The position numbers and the translations under genes were made by a program. This document shows, in pieces, positions 17,630 to 26,636 of a stretch of DNA of 49,417 nt. The notes under the pieces are model-generated. The model searched no databases and was not told the origin of the DNA. It saw only the letters and a list, made by a program, of their open reading frames with translations. Source of the DNA: an uncultured Atopobium sp. (GTDB lineage: Bacteria > Actinomycetota > Coriobacteriia > Coriobacteriales > Atopobiaceae); NCBI GenBank assembly GCA_937997345.1, contig CALKTD010000028.1, forward strand, positions 1 to 49,417, given 5' to 3'. Each line of letters begins with the position of its first letter. Position 1 is the stretch's first letter.

Positions 17630-17860
17630 AGACGGGCGACGGTTCGCAAGGAGTGACATCGCGTCGTCCTCTTGAAGGATAGGTGAGAGTATTCCCACAG
17701 GTTAACGCCCATAAAATAAGCCCCGAAATCCGAAGATTCCAGAGCTTTCTCGCATTTGTCACTCCATGAAAATCTGGATGGCTTTGTCCTAGTCGTACCA
17801 ATAGATGTTAACCACTGCCAACAGGCAGGAGGCTTTCAACCGGATGGAATGGGGGCCAGA

Positions 17861-19450
17861 CTATTCCCACTCAATGGTCGCAGGTGGCTTTGGAGTGATG
17901 TCGTAGGCTACGCGGTTAACGCCAGCAACCTCACTGACGATGCGAGAAGAAATGCGGGTCAGCAACTCATAAGGAAGCTTTGCCCAGTCAGCGGTCATGG
18001 CGTCGCTCGACTCAACGGCGCGCAGGATAACTGGACGAGCATACGTACGCTCATCACCCATTACACCAACGGACTTAATGTCGGGTAACACGGCAAAGTA
18101 CTGCCACACACTGTGCTCGGAGTTACGATCGCCTGTCTCGTCAAAGAGCTGAGCATTGTAAGCATCAATCTCTTCACGGACAATAGCGTCGGCGTTGCGG
18201 AGAATCTCAAGCTTTTCTGGGGTAACGTCGCCAATGATGCGGATAGCAAGGCCAGGGCCTGGGAATGGCTGCCTGTAAACAAGATTCTCTGGCAGACCAA
18301 GAGAAACACCTAGCGCACGAACCTCGTCCTTGAAGAAGTGGTCCAGAGGCTCAATCAGATCAAAGTGAACGCCCTCTGGGAATGGAATCAGGTTGTGGTG
18401 GCTCTTGATGGTTGCAGCCTTGCCGCCGGTCTTACGAGCGCCCGACTCAATAATGTCAGGATAAATGGTGCCCTGTGCCAGGAACTGAACGCCGTCCAGC
18501 TTCTGAGCCTCGTCAAAGAAGACCTTCCAGAACTCGGTACCAATCAGGCGACGCTTCTTCTCCGGCTCAGTCACCCCGGCAAGCAGCTTTGCATAGCGCT
18601 CCTCTGCATGAACGTGAATCAGAGGCACGTTAAACTGCTTGCGGAAGACCTGCTCAACCATCTCTGGCTCTCCCTTACGGAGCATGCCGTGGTTCACAAA
18701 AACGCAGGTAAGCTGATCGCCAATAGCGCGGTGGACAAGAGCGGCAACAACGGAAGAGTCAACGCCACCAGAGAGCGCCAAAATAACGCGACCATCGCCA
18801 ACCTTCTGGCGAATCTCCTCTACCTTCTGCTCAATAATGTTATCCATGGTCCAAGTCTTCTCAAAGCCACAGATATTGAACAGGAAGTTAGAAAGCATCT
18901 GGGAACCGCACTCGGTGTGGTTGACCTCTGGATGGAACTGAGTGGAATACAGGTTCTTAGCAGCGTTTTCCATAGCTGCAATAGGGCAAACGTCGGTAGA
19001 AGCGGTAACGGTAAAGCCCTCTGGAACCTCAGATACAGCATCGCGGTGGCTCATCCAAACAGTCTGCTGCTCAGCGGTACCATCAAAAATGCGGCTCTCC
19101 CCTGCGCGCGTCAGATGAGCTGGACCATACTCGCCCTTCTCGGTATGTCCAACAGTGCCGCCCAGGGTAACCGCCATAATCTGCTGTCCATAGCAGAAAC
19201 CAAAGACAGGAAGTCCAAGTTCCAGAATCTCTGGGTCAATCTTTGGCGCATCCTCAGCGTAAACAGAAGCAGGACCGCCGGACAGAATAAGTGCAGATGG
19301 ATTGAGCTCACGAAGCTCTTCTGCAGAAATATCACAGGGAACAATCTCGGAGTAGACGTTAAGATCACGCACGCGACGTGCAATTAACTGGCCGTACTGG
19401 GCACCAAAGTCTAGAACTGCAACAAACTGCTTGGGCCTGGACTCGCTCAT
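17861..19450 (-). CDS. guaA: GMP synthase (glutamine-hydrolysing)
   Basis: A 529-residue protein, the normal length, that converts XMP, glutamine and ATP to GMP in the last step of guanine nucleotide synthesis. The N-terminal glutamine amidotransferase has VLDFGAQYGQLIARRVR, the nucleophile Cys in GFCYGQQIM, and the His-Glu pair in HPEVNHTE. The ATP pyrophosphatase domain has LSGGVDSSVVA, and the C-terminal dimerisation domain ends KPPATIEWE. The ATG is chosen where homology begins; the frame extends 25 codons upstream without conservation. GGAG lies a few bases before it. Monocistronic by appearance. Confidence 0.97.
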   Translation of the reverse strand: MSESRPKQFVAVLDFGAQYGQLIARRVRDLNVYSEIVPCDISAEELRELNPSALILSGGPASVYAEDAPKIDPEILELGLPVFGFCYGQQIMAVTLGGTVGHTEKGEYGPAHLTRAGESRIFDGTAEQQTVWMSHRDAVSEVPEGFTVTASTDVCPIAAMENAAKNLYSTQFHPEVNHTECGSQMLSNFLFNICGFEKTWTMDNIIEQKVEEIRQKVGDGRVILALSGGVDSSVVAALVHRAIGDQLTCVFVNHGMLRKGEPEMVEQVFRKQFNVPLIHVHAEERYAKLLAGVTEPEKKRRLIGTEFWKVFFDEAQKLDGVQFLAQGTIYPDIIESGARKTGGKAATIKSHHNLIPFPEGVHFDLIEPLDHFFKDEVRALGVSLGLPENLVYRQPFPGPGLAIRIIGDVTPEKLEILRNADAIVREEIDAYNAQLFDETGDRNSEHSVWQYFAVLPDIKSVGVMGDERTYARPVILRAVESSDAMTADWAKLPYELLTRISSRIVSEVAGVNRVAYDITPKPPATIEWE

Positions 19451-19983
19451 GCATGACTCCGCTTCTCCGGTTTCCCGGTCACTCTTAGATTCTGCGCCGG
19501 CACGCACTACTGCACGTATGGGCACATATCTCTACCACGAATTTATTGCTATTAATAATACCTTCAACCAGCTGATAACACCACGAGAGATTGCGCACGC
19601 CAAAAAGTCTTCTCATTCTGCGCAAACAAAAGATGCTCGTATTTCTTTGGCGAGAAACCCGTCTATCTTGCGAGACTCCACAGAACTTCTCGCCTCCTTA
19701 ATTGCATACAGAAAAATGACCTATTCGGAATCACGTATAAAAAGTAACTAATGTCCAGTATTTATACTTATTAGAAGTAATATTTATCCATTTTTATTAC
19801 GTTAAGCTGCACATAGCGTGAAATGTTTGTTGTGAACAATTGTGAAGAACCTGTGAATTTACCTGTACTTTATTTAAAAGGTATTAGAAAAAGAACCGAT
19901 AAATTCCTTGTACCTGCATAAATATTTGAACTTTAAAAAAGCGATATAAATATATACAGAATCTCAAATAAATTCTCTTTGTA
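19451..19983. other. Divergent intergenic region between guaA and the adhesin gene
   Basis: About 530 bp, increasingly AT-rich towards the adhesin gene. It contains one exact GGCGAGAAACCC word at 19649, the TGTGAA repeats at 19831-19857, and an AT-rich promoter-like segment (TTGAAC at 19926, TATAAATATATA at 19945-19956) that may serve the adhesin. A short + strand open frame at 19431-19751 is not supported by motif or ribosome site. Confidence 0.5.
19831..19857 (+). promoter_or_regulatory. Helically phased TGTGAA repeats upstream of the adhesin gene
   Basis: TGTGAA occurs at 19831, 19841 and 19852, spaced 10 and 11 bases, so the sites lie on one face of the helix. A related CGTGAA is at 19817. 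They lie about 95 bp upstream of the best promoter-like sequence for the adhesin, suiting an activator array. The binding protein is unknown. Confidence 0.4.
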
Positions 19984-21801
19984 ATGGGTGAGAATAGACG
20001 TATCTATTGCAAAGAAGTCCTGGTGAACAAACGACTGTTTAAGCTGTTAAGTTTTGTCTTCATGCTGGTCCTGGCGCTTCCGCTTGCTGCAAAATCAGCT
20101 TTTGCTGAGACTGCAAGCACTGAAGCTGCTACAGGCACCCCTAAAGCGGTTGTCGCAACCATTACAGACTTTAGAGTTGAAGATCGTTTCGGCAATCCAA
20201 CTACCGTTGTTAACAAGGCAAATGTGTATGCCATTGCTATGACGTGGGACGTCTCTGCAAACGCTAACGTAGAGCCGGGCGATTACTTTGACGTCACCCT
20301 CCCTAACGAGATGAGGTTTACCGCAGCTCATCCTGCGTCTACCTTTAACATCACCGATGCAGCAACCGGCGAGGTTATGGCAGTAGCTCACGTCACCCCT
20401 GGTACCGATGGTTTTGGTGGAAACATGCGTGTTGTCTTTACCGACTACGTTAACAACCACACTAACCTGCGCGGTACCGCTCGACTTGGCTTTACCATTG
20501 ATTCACAGCGTGTTCAAACAGGTACCGGTAAATCTTTTATCTTTACTGTCTCTGGCAGCCCTGTTCCTGTAACGTTTGACGTCACCGCTCCTGGCACCAT
20601 TGATACTGAGTACCTCTCCAAGTGGGGCAAGATGATTGAGGGCAACGCAAACGAGATTCAGTGGACCGGTCGTATCAACTACTCTCGTGGTAACTTCCAC
20701 AACGTCCGTCTACACGACCAGCTCCTTGACTGGGGCGGCGGAGATCTTCCTGCAGAGATTAGGTATGTTCCAGGCTCTTTTGAGCTTTGGACTGGTGTTT
20801 TTGATGAGTACGGTTCAACCATTCCTGGTACTGCTCATCGCGTTCCCATCACTGATGATATGCTCACCATTTCTCCTGATGGACAGTCGTTTGATCTTGA
20901 CCTTTCTGGCATAGACCTCAGCAACGGTCAGAGCTTTAAGTTCACGTATCGCACCACGTACGTTCCAGGTGTTGCTCTGCGTAACCTCATCAAGATGTAT
21001 TCCGACAACCCTGAGTACAGCTCCGATTGGGTATATCGCAATGCAACTTCCAGTGGAGAGGGTACTTCTACCATTGTTGCTCGTATCCGCATTATCAAGG
21101 TGGATAAGGACGACCACAATACCAAGCTTGCTGGCGCAGTCTTTAAGGTAACCAGCACCACCGATCCAACCAAGACCTGGACCATTACCACTGGTGCAGA
21201 TGGTACCGCTACCACTGAAAAGCTTCCTGCAGGCACCTACAGCGTTCAGGAGATTACCGCTCCTGATGGTTACCAGCTCAATACTGATACGTACAACCTC
21301 ACCGTTTCCGCAACCACCGGAGTTATTAAGACCGTTGAGGATGAGAAAACCCCAACAGTTGACGTACAGGTTAACAAGACATGGGTAGGAACTGTCGGTG
21401 GCCCTGTTACCGTCAGGCTCTACAAAGACGGCGTTGCAAGCTCTGAGACAGTCACTCTTGACCAGACCAATAACTGGACTGCAACATTTAGCGGTCTTCT
21501 CCGCAACGATGCAACAGACGGTCACGTTATTGCTTACACCGTAGCAGAAGAGAACGTTCCTGCTGGATATACCAGCGCTGTCTCGGGTAACCAAACTGAT
21601 GGTTTTACGGTTACTAACACCGAGATTCCACCAAACATCCCACCTACAACTCCTCCATCAGAGACTCCAAAGAAGCCCAAGAAGAAGCAGCCAAAGCTTC
21701 CTGAGACTGGCGACTTCTCCGAGATTGCTCTTGTTGCAGTAGCTACCGTGGGCAGCGTTATTACGACGCTTGGCTATGCTCTGAAGGATCGCCGTAAGTA
21801 A
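19984..21801 (+). CDS. LPXTG-anchored surface adhesin with isopeptide-type domains
   Basis: A 605-residue sortase substrate. A signal peptide spans about residues 15-41 (LFKLLSFVFMLVLALPLAAK, cut near AFA). Residues about 55-330 look like a two-part collagen-adhesin-type binding head (TDFRVEDRFGNPTTVVNKAN; LPNEMRF; IEWTGR-like INYSRGNF). Next come a SpaA-type prealbumin-like domain (IIKVDKDDHNTKLAGAVFKV to ITAPDGYQLNTDTYNL) and a Cna-B domain (VQVNKTWVGTVGGPVTVRLY). A Pro/Lys-rich wall spanner leads to LPETG at about residue 572, a membrane segment and a basic tail KDRRK. Lys, Glu and Asn of such folds usually form internal isopeptide bonds. A GTG start at 20023 is also possible; neither has a good ribosome site. 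Confidence 0.9.
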   Translation: MGENRRIYCKEVLVNKRLFKLLSFVFMLVLALPLAAKSAFAETASTEAATGTPKAVVATITDFRVEDRFGNPTTVVNKANVYAIAMTWDVSANANVEPGDYFDVTLPNEMRFTAAHPASTFNITDAATGEVMAVAHVTPGTDGFGGNMRVVFTDYVNNHTNLRGTARLGFTIDSQRVQTGTGKSFIFTVSGSPVPVTFDVTAPGTIDTEYLSKWGKMIEGNANEIQWTGRINYSRGNFHNVRLHDQLLDWGGGDLPAEIRYVPGSFELWTGVFDEYGSTIPGTAHRVPITDDMLTISPDGQSFDLDLSGIDLSNGQSFKFTYRTTYVPGVALRNLIKMYSDNPEYSSDWVYRNATSSGEGTSTIVARIRIIKVDKDDHNTKLAGAVFKVTSTTDPTKTWTITTGADGTATTEKLPAGTYSVQEITAPDGYQLNTDTYNLTVSATTGVIKTVEDEKTPTVDVQVNKTWVGTVGGPVTVRLYKDGVASSETVTLDQTNNWTATFSGLLRNDATDGHVIAYTVAEENVPAGYTSAVSGNQTDGFTVTNTEIPPNIPPTTPPSETPKKPKKKQPKLPETGDFSEIALVAVATVGSVITTLGYALKDRRK

Positions 21802-21862
21802 AGCATCACAACACGGAGTATCACATTTCTTGTGCAAGGCTCCATGAACTTCTCGCACACGA

Positions 21863-21894
21863 CCCCGCTTCACACGTTGAAGCGGGGATTTTTT
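21863..21894 (+). terminator. Rho-independent terminator after the adhesin gene
   Basis: A ten-base perfect stem CCCCGCTTCA / TGAAGCGGGG with a five-base loop, followed by ATTTTTT. Confidence 0.9.
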
Positions 21895-21998
21895 GTGGCA
21901 GGTTTGTTTCTATGCAGCACAAAGACGCAAAATTGCGTATAGTAGATGTTTGACAAAACGCATTGGGCAAAACGCAGATTAAACACAAAGGAGCCCCA

Positions 21999-23687
21999 AT
22001 GGCCAGAAGGTCACATTCATCTCAGAATCACGGTCACAGCAGCCGTGATAGGTACGAAGATACCCCTGAGTACGATACAGAGGACTTCGCGCAGGACGAT
22101 TATGACGCTTATAATCAGGGCGCATATCAGCCTCGCACGCTGGGCAGCGTTCGAAGCGCAGGTGCAAGTTCTGCACGCAACAATCACGAATCCCACGGCT
22201 CCAGGTTTACGCGCGAGCCTTTGATTGGCCAGACCAACGTCGGCGACGAGTGGCCCGAAGAAGCCCCAGCTCAGCAGCAAAAACACACCCACTTTGCTGC
22301 ACATCGTGCTGGCGCTGTCAGCCATGCGCCTTCGCGCGCAGAAGGCGTGAGCGCATATTCTAAGAAGCGCCAAGGTTCTTCTCGCGGTCGTGGTCTTAAG
22401 ATCTTTGCCGGCATTCTGGGCACGTTGCTGCTGGTAGCAGGCGTAGCGTTTGCGTGGTGGATGCTGGATACCAACTCAAAACTCCGTCAGGGCTTGGATG
22501 CAAACCTGCAGGCTACGCTGGTACAGGTTGCTCCATCTGATCCGTTCTACATGCTGCTTCTTGGTGTCGATAAGGACGAGGGACGTGCAGAGAACTGGGG
22601 CGATTCCGACGCAAACTTCCGCGCCGATACTATCATTCTGGCTCGCGTAGATCCTAAGAACAAGAAGATTACCCTGATTTCCATTCCCCGAGACACTATG
22701 GTTGACCTGGGAGAACATGGAAAGCAAAAGATTAACTCCGCATACAGCTATGGCGGCGCATCCGGAATGGTCGAGGCCGTTTCCAAGCTGGCAAACGTTA
22801 ACATCTCGCATTATGCCGAGGTAGACTTTGAGTCGTTCACCAAGATTGTGGACTCCATCGGCGGCATTACGGTCAACCTGCCCGTTGCTGTTTCTGACAT
22901 GCAGTACTCAGGCATCGACCTTCCCGCTGGCGAGCAACAGCTTAACGGCCAGCAAGCGCTCGGCCTTTCTCGCAGTCGCCATGCGTACGACAACTACGGC
23001 GCAGGCGACTTCTACCGCGCGGCCAACCAGCGCATGATTTTGACAGCTATTGCCAAGAAAGTCCTGCAGCTGGACCCTGTTTCTATGTCCGGTGCCGTGT
23101 CTACCATGGCCGAGAGCGTGACTACTGACTTCAACGTTACCGATATTGTGGGACTGGCCATGTCATTCAGGGGCATAGATACATCCAAGGACATGTATTC
23201 CGCACGTACGCCTACGACGTCCGAGCTCATCGACGATGTTTGGTATGAGATTGTCGATAAGAGCGCGTGGAAGACCATGATGGATCGCGTAAACCAGGCG
23301 CTTCCTCCTCTGGAAGATGCAAGCGCTGACGAAACCGCAGGTATCGTTGGTACCGTTGCGGGCGACACTTCTGCGGCCGACAGTATCAAGCCGGACTACA
23401 CCGGCGATGTTGCCGTGCTCAATGGCACCGACGTTCAAGGGCTTGCAGCTCAGAAAGCTGGCATTCTGAAGACAAAGGGTTACACCGCCTACGCCGACAG
23501 CTCTCTGGAACATCCAACCGACTCGATTATCATCTACGACGGCACGCGTACGGGCCTGGCAAAGGCCGTTGGCGTTGCAAAAGCGCTGGACATCCCTACC
23601 GCTAACATCAAGGCAAACGACGGCTCCTACCCAACTGACGTGGACATCACCGTAGTCCTGGGCACCGATCAGGCTCCAAAGCGCTAA
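21999..23687 (+). CDS. LytR-CpsA-Psr (LCP) family glycopolymer ligase with LytR_C domain
   Basis: A protein of about 562 residues. LCP enzymes move lipid-linked glycopolymers (teichoic acid, capsule, glycoprotein glycans) onto peptidoglycan on the outer side of the membrane. Residues 1-130 are a polar, low-complexity cytosolic tail; one membrane segment follows at about 134-156 (IFAGILGTLLLVAGVAFAWW). The LCP core has LLLGVDKDEG, DSDANFRADTIILARVDP and the arginine-rich ISIPRDTMVDL, later LSRSRHAYDNYGAGDFYRAA with the conserved R-x-R. The last 100 residues (AVLNGTDVQGLAAQKAGILK onward) are a LytR_C domain. AAAGGAG precedes the chosen ATG. Confidence 0.92.
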   Translation: MARRSHSSQNHGHSSRDRYEDTPEYDTEDFAQDDYDAYNQGAYQPRTLGSVRSAGASSARNNHESHGSRFTREPLIGQTNVGDEWPEEAPAQQQKHTHFAAHRAGAVSHAPSRAEGVSAYSKKRQGSSRGRGLKIFAGILGTLLLVAGVAFAWWMLDTNSKLRQGLDANLQATLVQVAPSDPFYMLLLGVDKDEGRAENWGDSDANFRADTIILARVDPKNKKITLISIPRDTMVDLGEHGKQKINSAYSYGGASGMVEAVSKLANVNISHYAEVDFESFTKIVDSIGGITVNLPVAVSDMQYSGIDLPAGEQQLNGQQALGLSRSRHAYDNYGAGDFYRAANQRMILTAIAKKVLQLDPVSMSGAVSTMAESVTTDFNVTDIVGLAMSFRGIDTSKDMYSARTPTTSELIDDVWYEIVDKSAWKTMMDRVNQALPPLEDASADETAGIVGTVAGDTSAADSIKPDYTGDVAVLNGTDVQGLAAQKAGILKTKGYTAYADSSLEHPTDSIIIYDGTRTGLAKAVGVAKALDIPTANIKANDGSYPTDVDITVVLGTDQAPKR

Positions 23688-23746
23688 CGGCACGCGCGAC
23701 CCACGGTGACGTGTGACCCGCGACACCATCCCACACCACACAAAAA

Positions 23747-23780
23747 CGGGCGAGAAGACCGATCCTCTCGCCCGTTTTTT
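23747..23780. terminator. Bidirectional terminator between the LCP gene and ychF
   Basis: CGGGCGAGA / TCTCGCCCG stem, with a run of five A on the left and six T on the right. It serves the two convergent genes on either side. The stem contains the GGCGAGA word. Confidence 0.9.
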
Positions 23781-23804
23781 GTTTACTGTTAGCGGTTTTG
23801 TGGC

Positions 23805-24869
23805 TTAGACGTTAAAGCGAAAGTGCATGACGTCGCCATCCTCGACCACGTAATCCTTGCCCTCGATACGCAGCTTGCCCGCGGCTTTACATCCAGCCTC
23901 GCCGCCGAGCTCCACGTAATCGTTGTAGCTGGCAACCTCGGCCTTGATGAAGCCGCGCTCAAAGTCGGAGTGAATGACGCCGGCGGCCTCGGGAGCCTTA
24001 GCGCCAATGCGGACGGTCCACGCCCTGACCTCCATGGGACCTGCGGTAAAGTAACTCTGCAGACCAAGCAGCTTGTATGCTGCCTGGGCAAGCGTCTCCA
24101 GGCCGGAGTGCTCAAGCCCCAGGGACTCCAGATACTCAGCAGCCTCCTCTGGGTCAAGATCAGCAAGCTCAGCCTCGACACCTGCGCAAACAGGGATAGA
24201 CTGAACGCCGTTGATGACAGGAGCAGGCTCGGTGAGCATGTCCTCGTCGACATTTGCGACGTACAGGATTGGCTTCATGGTAAGCAGGAAGAGATCGCGG
24301 GCAGCCAGGCGCTCCTCGTCGGTCATCTCCATGTCAGCGGCGCGATTGCCCTCGTTCAGCCACTCCTGAAGGCGCTTTGCCACGTTGAGCTTGGGCTGGA
24401 GGTCCTTATCGCGCTTGGCCTCTTTCTCCAGCTTAGGCAGGGCGCGCTCAATGGTGCCCAGGTCAGCGAGGATAAGCTCGGTCTGGATGATGTCCACGTC
24501 CTCATCAGGATTGACGCGACCCTCAACGTGAATGACGTCGGGATCTTTGAAGTAACGAACAACCTCGCAGATAGCGTCAGTGTTGCGAATGTTTGCCAGG
24601 AACTGGTTGCCCAGGCCCTCACCCTCGTTTGCGCCCTTGACCAGGCCAGCGATGTCCACAAACTCAACAGTTGCAGGCATAATACGGCCAGGATTAACAA
24701 TCTCTGCCAGCTTCTGAAGCCTTGCGTCGGGCACGTCAACAATGCCCACGTTAGGATCGATGGTGGCAAACGGGTAATTTGCAGCCAGGCCACCCTTGCG
24801 GGTCAACGCGGTGAACAGCGTAGATTTACCAACGTTTGGCAGGCCAACGATACCAATTGAAAGCGACAT
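23805..24869 (-). CDS. ychF: YchF/OLA1-family ribosome-associated ATPase
   Basis: 354 residues, near the usual 363. An Obg-family P-loop protein that prefers ATP and binds ribosomes, linked to stress responses. G1 is GIVGLPNVGKST, the switch is NYPFATIDPNVG, G3 is FVDIAGLVKGA, and the G4 position reads NVDE, a variant of the non-canonical N-x-x-E of this family. The C-terminal TGS-like domain contains YFTAGPMEVRAWTV and DYVVEDGDVMHFRFNV. The start is the ATG at the family N-terminus (MSLSIGIVG). Confidence 0.95.
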   Translation of the reverse strand: MSLSIGIVGLPNVGKSTLFTALTRKGGLAANYPFATIDPNVGIVDVPDARLQKLAEIVNPGRIMPATVEFVDIAGLVKGANEGEGLGNQFLANIRNTDAICEVVRYFKDPDVIHVEGRVNPDEDVDIIQTELILADLGTIERALPKLEKEAKRDKDLQPKLNVAKRLQEWLNEGNRAADMEMTDEERLAARDLFLLTMKPILYVANVDEDMLTEPAPVINGVQSIPVCAGVEAELADLDPEEAAEYLESLGLEHSGLETLAQAAYKLLGLQSYFTAGPMEVRAWTVRIGAKAPEAAGVIHSDFERGFIKAEVASYNDYVELGGEAGCKAAGKLRIEGKDYVVEDGDVMHFRFNV

Positions 24870-24963
24870 GTGAGTCCTCTTGTTGTCGGTGGACGGTTAC
24901 TTGTATTTCTCGCGAGAAGAACGTGGAGCTAGAAGCGTTGTGCTCTGTGTTAGCAGCCGCGTG

Positions 24964-26301
24964 CTACTCCCCATTATCCTCTTTTGGAGGTTGTTGTGCG
25001 GCAGCTTCCTCATCCGAGTCCTCGGAAATCGAGTCCGACAAGTGTTTGAGCTGCTCTTTGCCAGTGTCAAAAATGAAGCGAGCTTTACGACGAGCCAAGG
25101 CCTCAAGACGCTCGGTCTCCTCGGCCTTGCGGTCACGAACAACCAGCTCAGAGGTATCCATCGGCACCATCGTAAGCGCGCCGGGTTCAGGGCAAACAAT
25201 TACGCAGGCCTCGCAGTTGACGCAGAACGGCATCTTGATGGTCAGCTTGCCACGTTCGTCGATGTTGATAGCGTGCGTCGTACAGGTATTTTTGCAGTCG
25301 CCGCAAACCGTGCACTTACTGGAATCCCAGATAGGAGCCGCAAGCTTCACGTAAGGGGCAAGCTCTGGGTCGTGCTGAAGTGCGCCCATGACCAGACGAC
25401 GATCCTGTGTGAGCATGGACTGCCTCATGTCGGTAGTGCGCAAGCCCATCACGTCATCAAGCTGCGTCTGGAGCTTGTCCAGAGAGCGAGCGTGCGAGTT
25501 AATGCGGTCGGCGATTGCCTTGGCGCCTGCAAGCACAGGCGTCGACGCAGATACCAGACGTTCTGCACCGTTCATCGCGTTGGAGATGAACTGCGAACGG
25601 ATGTAGGCGCGCGTAAAGTTGTGGTTAAGGTTGTTGCCGTCAACCTCAAGGCCAACCGTAGCACCCGTCCACTCCTCAGCGATAGCGATGGCTTGAGAAT
25701 ATGCTTCCTCACCAGTGGTGGTGCGACAACGGTCGCAAACACCCAGCGGCAGATAAACGCTTACGTTGTCAAAGTCCGTAAGGATTGAGAACCAAATGTC
25801 GGCCGAGAGCATGCCCACGCAAGGCAGACAAATCTCATTGCCCTCAGGTTTTCTCGCCAGAGCGCGCGTGCAGGTAATGTAGCACTGCTCGTACGCGGAG
25901 GCCGCGCGAGCTACCTGGTCATACAGCATGCGGGACGTATGGCGGCGCGTGTTGAACGTCTCGGTTGGGCACGCGGCAACACAGAGGCCGCACTGCAGGC
26001 AAGCCTCATCGTCGATACGCACGGACTGATTGTGGATATCAATGCAATTAGCTGGGCAAACGTCAAGACAGCGAGAACATGCCTCGGCTTTTCCGGAGGC
26101 GCACCTCAGGCAGCGATTGGCGTTTGACCAGGGGATTTCCTTGTAGTCCATTGGCTCAAACGGCTTGTCGGTGTTTGGGTCAATAGACAGGCTTCCCATC
26201 AGCGCGTCAAGCGGGTTAGAAAGCACCTGCAGGGAGTCCTGGATATCAATGAGGTCGTCGAGAAAATCTCGCTCCTCGTTACAATTCTGGTTCTGTGCCA
26301 T
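24964..26301 (-). CDS. Multi-cluster 4Fe-4S ferredoxin-type protein
   Basis: A 445-residue soluble protein with two ferredoxin modules. The first (residues about 60-110) has CLRCASGKAEACSRCLDVCP and CLQCGLCVAACP. The second (about 340-385) has CTVCGDCKNTC and CVNCEACVIVCP. Between them is a region with further Cys (CYITC, CLPCVGM, CDRCR) that may bind another cluster. The tail (390-445) is charged and acidic. It has no obvious catalytic partner in the operon; it may carry electrons for an anaerobic reductase. AGGAG lies upstream of the ATG. The enzyme it serves cannot be told from this window. Confidence 0.8.
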   Translation of the reverse strand: MAQNQNCNEERDFLDDLIDIQDSLQVLSNPLDALMGSLSIDPNTDKPFEPMDYKEIPWSNANRCLRCASGKAEACSRCLDVCPANCIDIHNQSVRIDDEACLQCGLCVAACPTETFNTRRHTSRMLYDQVARAASAYEQCYITCTRALARKPEGNEICLPCVGMLSADIWFSILTDFDNVSVYLPLGVCDRCRTTTGEEAYSQAIAIAEEWTGATVGLEVDGNNLNHNFTRAYIRSQFISNAMNGAERLVSASTPVLAGAKAIADRINSHARSLDKLQTQLDDVMGLRTTDMRQSMLTQDRRLVMGALQHDPELAPYVKLAAPIWDSSKCTVCGDCKNTCTTHAINIDERGKLTIKMPFCVNCEACVIVCPEPGALTMVPMDTSELVVRDRKAEETERLEALARRKARFIFDTGKEQLKHLSDSISEDSDEEAAAQQPPKEDNGE

Positions 26302-26342
26302 GGTGCCTCCTCTCCTTTGGCGCGTGGCGGGTTAACGGTGCG

Positions 26343-26412
26343 GTCGCAGCGGCGGTATGGCCGCGGGTGCAGTTGTGGCGTAGTCACAGTCGCAGCGGCG
26401 GTATGGCCGCGG
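26343..26412. repeat. 46-bp-spaced direct repeat with internal hairpins
   Basis: The 24-bp sequence GTCGCAGCGGCGGTATGGCC plus GCGG occurs at 26343-26366 and exactly again at 26389-26412, start to start 46 bp. Each copy can fold on itself through GCGGC and GCCGC. It lies just upstream of the Fe-S protein gene, in its likely promoter or leader. Confidence 0.7.
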
Positions 26413-26518
26413 TCGCAAATAAACATTTTAACCTGTAGCGACCAATAATTCCGCTCAAATGACGTCACATTCATACGATTTCGATTAATGGACGCTGAGC
26501 GGGTAAACGTCGCAATTG

Positions 26519-26562
26519 CGACAAGATGGGTTTCTCGCCTACGACAAGACGGGTTTCTCGCC
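26519..26562. repeat. Tandem repeat carrying two GGCGAGAAACCC words
   Basis: A 21-bp unit (CGACAAGA, one variable base, GGGTTTCTCGCC) occurs twice at a 23-bp period. The two units differ at one base. Each contains the genome word discussed in the findings, in the same orientation. Confidence 0.75.
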
Positions 26563-26585
26563 AAGTTGTTGTAGCGATAGAAAAA

Positions 26586-26614
26586 ATCGGGTCCAGCGAG
26601 AAGCTGGACCCGAT
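26586..26614 (-). terminator. Rho-independent terminator of groEL
   Basis: A perfect 12-base stem ATCGGGTCCAGC / GCTGGACCCGAT with a GAGAA loop; on the minus strand it is followed by six T. Confidence 0.9.
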
Positions 26615-26636
26615 TGAAGTGACACGAAGGTGCGAA

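Noticed and set aside
18338..19387. 349-codon open frame opposite guaA
   Set aside because: Antisense shadow of guaA without motif or ribosome site.
23823..24860. 345-codon open frame opposite ychF
   Set aside because: Shadow of a high-GC-third-position gene on the other strand; no motif or ribosome site.
26343..26562. Possible CRISPR array from spaced repeats upstream of the Fe-S gene
   Set aside because: Only two copies of each unit, no regular spacers and no cas genes; better described as short direct repeats.
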